DNA from: CAYRMV01 sp964425255
Lineage (GTDB): Bacteria; Bacteroidota; Bacteroidia; Flavobacteriales_D; Crocinitomicaceae
Direction of reading: 5' to 3'
DNA: 8,706 bases
Assembly: GCA_964425255.1 (NCBI GenBank)
Contig: CAYRMV010000137.1
Location: 1-8,706 of the forward strand
Under the pieces are notes generated by a model, which saw nothing but the letters and a program-made list of their open reading frames with translations, did not search any database and was not told where the DNA came from. Position numbers and translations under genes: made by a program. Below, piece by piece: positions 7,303 to 8,706 of the stretch; position 1 is the stretch's first letter, and each line of letters opens with the position of its first letter.

Positions 7303-7310
7303 CAAATATA
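7303..7310 (-). promoter_or_regulatory. -7 promoter element for the small peptide / choice-of-anchor B transcript
   Basis: The minus strand reads TATATTTG, identical to the octamer in the secDF promoter. About 19 bp upstream stands TTC(G), a one-mismatch version of the -33 TTG. The start point would be near 7296-7298, giving a very short leader of under 10 bases before the ATG at 7289. No other comparable element precedes the gene at 7165; TATTCTTTG at about 7179-7187 has one extra base. Confidence 0.6.
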
Positions 7311-7363
7311 CCATTTTAAAGGAGATAACGAAGGCTCAACCCGAATGGTTTGCTATTTAGTAA

Positions 7364-7385
7364 TTGAAAATTTATTCATTTTCAA
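7364..7385. repeat. Perfect 8-bp inverted repeat in the divergent intergenic region
   Basis: The arm TTGAAAAT (7364-7371) is repeated inverted as ATTTTCAA (7378-7385) around a 6-base loop. It is followed on the plus strand by CTTTTTA. It lies between the leftward promoter at 7303-7310 and the cold-shock gene. It could be an operator or a weak hairpin; its stem is too AT-rich for a good terminator and no plus-strand gene lies upstream. Confidence 0.4.
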
Positions 7386-7408
7386 CTTTTTATAGGTGAA
7401 ATATTTTA

Positions 7409-7437
7409 GATAAAACGTCGGAGCAATTGGTTTTATC
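7409..7437 (+). repeat. Perfect 8-bp inverted repeat just upstream of the cold-shock gene
   Basis: GATAAAAC (7409-7416) and GTTTTATC (7430-7437) form a perfect inverted repeat around 13 bases (7417-7429), ending two bases before the -7 element at 7440. It may be a regulatory site. If transcription starts further upstream, for example from TATTTTAG at 7402-7409, it would be a hairpin in the mRNA leader of the cold-shock gene. Confidence 0.45.
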
Positions 7438-7439
7438 CT

Positions 7440-7447
7440 TAGATTTG
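7440..7447 (+). promoter_or_regulatory. -7 promoter element of the cold-shock gene
   Basis: TAGATTTG matches TAnnTTTG and ends only 5 bases before the ATG at 7453, so a transcript from here would be leaderless or nearly so. The -33 position (7418-7420) reads TCG, not TTG. This short arrangement is unlike the long leaders of enterobacterial cspA, so an additional upstream start cannot be excluded. Confidence 0.45.
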
Positions 7448-7452
7448 TCATT

Positions 7453-7644
7453 ATGAATAAAGGTACAGTAAAATTTTTTAATGAAACAAATGGTTTCGGT
7501 TTCATTAAAGAGGAAGATTCAAACAAAGAATACTTCGTTCACGTTTCAGGTTTAGTTGATGAAATTCGTGAGAACGACGAAGTAACTTTCGAACTTCAAG
7601 ATGGAAAAAAAGGATTAAATGCAGTAAACGTTAAACAAGCTTAA
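7453..7644 (+). CDS. Cold-shock domain protein (CspA family)
   Basis: This 63-residue protein is a single OB-fold cold-shock domain of normal length. It would bind single-stranded RNA and act as an RNA chaperone in the cytoplasm. RNP1 is NGFGFI (13-18; the usual Lys before GFGF is Asn here) and RNP2 is YFVHVSGL (27-34). The start is MNKGTVKFFNET and the end KGLNAVNVKQA, as in many Bacteroidetes members. The ATG has no Shine-Dalgarno sequence. The gene is monocistronic: its own promoter element lies directly upstream, and a strong intrinsic terminator follows 34 bases after the stop. Whether it is cold-induced cannot be read from the coding sequence. Confidence 0.95.
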   Translation: MNKGTVKFFNETNGFGFIKEEDSNKEYFVHVSGLVDEIRENDEVTFELQDGKKGLNAVNVKQA

Positions 7645-7678
7645 GCTTTTTACGAATATTATATTTATTTACTTTGCG

Positions 7679-7712
7679 AAAAGACCGTTGAATTAATCAA
7701 TGGTCTTTTTTT
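7679..7712 (+). terminator. Intrinsic terminator of the cold-shock gene
   Basis: A 13-bp stem pairs AAAAGACCGTTGA (7679-7691) with TCAATGGTCTTTT (7697-7709), with one G-U pair (7687/7701), around a 5-base ATTAA loop. The T-run extends over 7706-7712. This is a textbook Rho-independent terminator, and it separates the cold-shock gene from the dnaK regulatory region that begins two bases later. Confidence 0.92.
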
Positions 7713-7713
7713 A

Positions 7714-7738
7714 TGTCAGTAAATCTGACAAAACGTCA
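7714..7738 (+). promoter_or_regulatory. Palindromic candidate activator site upstream of dnaK
   Basis: Two overlapping inverted repeats stand here: TGTCAG-TAAAT-CTGACA (7714-7730) and TGAC-AAAAC-GTCA (7726-7738). A further TGTCA half-site is at 7776-7780. Relative to the predicted dnaK start near 7829 the palindromes lie at about -115 to -91, the usual distance for the binding site of a sigma-54 enhancer-binding activator. The binding protein is unknown. Confidence 0.5.
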
Positions 7739-7802
7739 CACACAAACACCACACCTACTTCAATCTCACCTTTTTTGTCATGTTTTCAGCAAATATTCTT
7801 AG

Positions 7803-7817
7803 TGGCATATAAATTGA
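7803..7817 (+). promoter_or_regulatory. Sigma-54-like (-24/-12) promoter of dnaK
   Basis: TGGCAT-ATAAA-TTGA matches the sigma-54 consensus TGGCAy-N5-TTGC with the exact GG-to-G spacing and one mismatch (A for C in the -12 GC). Transcription would start about 12 bases after the -12 element, near 7829, leaving a leader of about 33 bases. The only housekeeping-type alternative nearby (TTG 7814-7816, then TAGTTG 7835-7840) lacks a proper TAnnTTTG. Confidence 0.55.
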
Positions 7818-7861
7818 CTAAGGTTCAGCATAAATAGTTGAAATAAATAACAAAAACGAAT

Positions 7862-8706
7862 ATGGGAAAGATTATCGGAATTGACTTAGGAACTACCAAC
7901 TCGTGTGTTTCTGTAATGGAAGGAAATGAACCGGTGGTAATTGCTAACTCTGAAGGAAAAAGAACAACACCATCGATTGTTGCTTTCGTTGAAGGCGGTG
8001 AAAGAAAAGTAGGTGATCCTGCGAAAAGACAAGCTATCACAAACCCTACAAAAACGATTAACTCGATTAAGCGTTTTATGGGATCTTCTTTTGAAGAAAT
8101 GAAAGGTGAAGCAGGTCGTGTTCCATACGAAGTAGTAAAAGGAGATAATAATACACCTCGTGTAAAAATTGACGATCGTCTGTATACACCTCAAGAAATC
8201 TCTGCAATGATTCTTCAAAAAATGAAGAAAACAGCTGAAGATTACTTAGGTCAAGAGGTAACAGAGGCAGTAGTTACTGTACCTGCTTACTTCAATGATG
8301 CACAACGTCAAGCGACTAAAGAAGCGGGTGAAATCGCAGGTTTAACAATCAAAAGAATTATCAACGAACCAACGGCAGCAGCGCTTGCTTATGGTTTGGA
8401 TAAAAAAGGTATTGATCAAAAAATCGTTGTATTCGACTTCGGTGGAGGAACACATGACGTTTCAGTTCTTGAATTAGGAGATGGTGTTTTCGAAGTTTTA
8501 GCAACAGACGGTGACACACACCTTGGTGGAGACGATGTGGATCAAGCAATTATCAATTGGTTGGCTGAAGAATTTAAATCCGATGAAGGAGTTGATCTTC
8601 GTCAAGACCCAATGGCTTTACAACGTTTGAAAGAAGCTGCTGAAAAAGCGAAAATTGAACTTTCATCCACAACTTCTTCGGAAATCAATTTGCCATACAT
8701 CATGCC
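7862..8706 (+). CDS. dnaK: Molecular chaperone DnaK (Hsp70), N-terminal part (runs off right edge)
   Basis: This is the ATP-dependent chaperone that folds and protects cytoplasmic proteins together with DnaJ and GrpE. About 281 codons are visible, covering most of the nucleotide-binding domain. The phosphate-1 motif IGIDLGTTNSCV is at about 5-16, TVPAYFNDAQRQATKEAG near 137-154, the INEPTAAALAYGLDK connector motif near 165-179, and the phosphate-2 motif FDFGGGTHDVSVLELGDG near 191-208. GDTHLGGDDVD is near 217-227. His in GGGTHDVS (Phe in E. coli) and the Asp in ATDGDTHLGGDDVD are common in Bacteroidetes. The start ATG 7862 gives MGKIIGIDLG, the standard beginning, after an A-rich leader without a Shine-Dalgarno sequence. 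The substrate-binding domain lies beyond the window. The upstream region suggests sigma-54-type control rather than a CIRCE/HrcA element, none of which is seen. Confidence 0.97.
   Translation, partial: MGKIIGIDLGTTNSCVSVMEGNEPVVIANSEGKRTTPSIVAFVEGGERKVGDPAKRQAITNPTKTINSIKRFMGSSFEEMKGEAGRVPYEVVKGDNNTPRVKIDDRLYTPQEISAMILQKMKKTAEDYLGQEVTEAVVTVPAYFNDAQRQATKEAGEIAGLTIKRIINEPTAAALAYGLDKKGIDQKIVVFDFGGGTHDVSVLELGDGVFEVLATDGDTHLGGDDVDQAIINWLAEEFKSDEGVDLRQDPMALQRLKEAAEKAKIELSSTTSSEINLPYIM

Noticed and set aside
7364..7390. Rho-independent terminator in the divergent region
   Set aside because: The stem is 8 bp with only one G-C pair per arm, the T-run is short, and there is no plus-strand gene upstream to terminate.
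7637..7651. Mini-hairpin AAGC-TTAA-GCTT plus T-run at the cold-shock gene stop
   Set aside because: The stem has only 4 bp and overlaps the stop codon; the strong terminator at 7679-7712 explains termination.
7814..7840. Housekeeping promoter TTG ... TAGTTG before dnaK
   Set aside because: The -7 part lacks the full TAnnTTTG and the same TTG fits the sigma-54 -12 element better.
7739..7861. CIRCE element (HrcA operator) upstream of dnaK
   Set aside because: No TTAGCACTC-N9-GAGTGCTAA-like repeat is present; the palindromes here are of the TGTCA/TGACA type.
7886..8218. A 110-codon minus-strand ORF opposite dnaK
   Set aside because: Long antisense ORFs opposite dnaK are a known by-product of its codon use; the Cys/Phe/Arg/Ser-rich translation is not protein-like.
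1..8706. CRISPR arrays, tRNA or rRNA genes, insertion sequences, prophage or defence genes
   Set aside because: I saw no regularly spaced repeats, cloverleaf sequences, transposase or integrase motifs, or recognised defence proteins.

Overview
The window looks like a chromosomal segment of an AT-rich member of the Bacteroidetes (Flavobacteriia-like, possibly near Crocinitomicaceae/Fluviicola; the family-level guess is inference). Four things support this. Genes lack Shine-Dalgarno sequences. Several genes are preceded by the Bacteroidetes -7 promoter element TAnnTTTG, once with TTG exactly 19 bp upstream. One large protein ends in a type IX secretion (T9SS type A) sorting domain. SecD and DnaK have Bacteroidetes-type sequences, for example GGGTHDVS in DnaK.

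Layout. Positions 1-7289 are read entirely on the minus strand. In transcription order (right to left) they hold: a 37-residue single-helix membrane peptide (7289-7176, too short for ordinary ORF cut-offs); a 778-residue secreted multidomain 'choice-of-anchor B' protein with a T9SS tail (7165-4829); a GT2 glycosyltransferase of the DPM1/GtrB type with two C-terminal membrane helices (4778-3828); a HAD-IIIA phosphatase of the GmhB/HisB-N type (3831-3283); an exported MORN-like repeat protein (3310-2543); a lipoprotein of unknown function (2477-1776); and the start of SecD/SecDF (1628 to the window edge). The glycosyltransferase, phosphatase and MORN genes overlap by 4 and 28 bp and are almost certainly one operon.

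Positions 7453-8706 are read on the plus strand. They hold a 63-residue cold-shock protein with a strong intrinsic terminator, then dnaK, which runs off the right edge. The two halves diverge from a 163-bp region (7290-7452) that carries promoters for both directions and two perfect inverted repeats. No gap exceeds 300 bp.

Most of the window is housekeeping (secretion, envelope glycosylation, stress response), and I see no clear new multi-gene system. The observations most worth a second look are the sigma-54-like promoter with an upstream palindrome in front of dnaK, and the unlisted 37-residue membrane peptide in front of the T9SS-secreted protein. Next come the cold-shock gene leader and the phosphatase that has lost its zinc loop.
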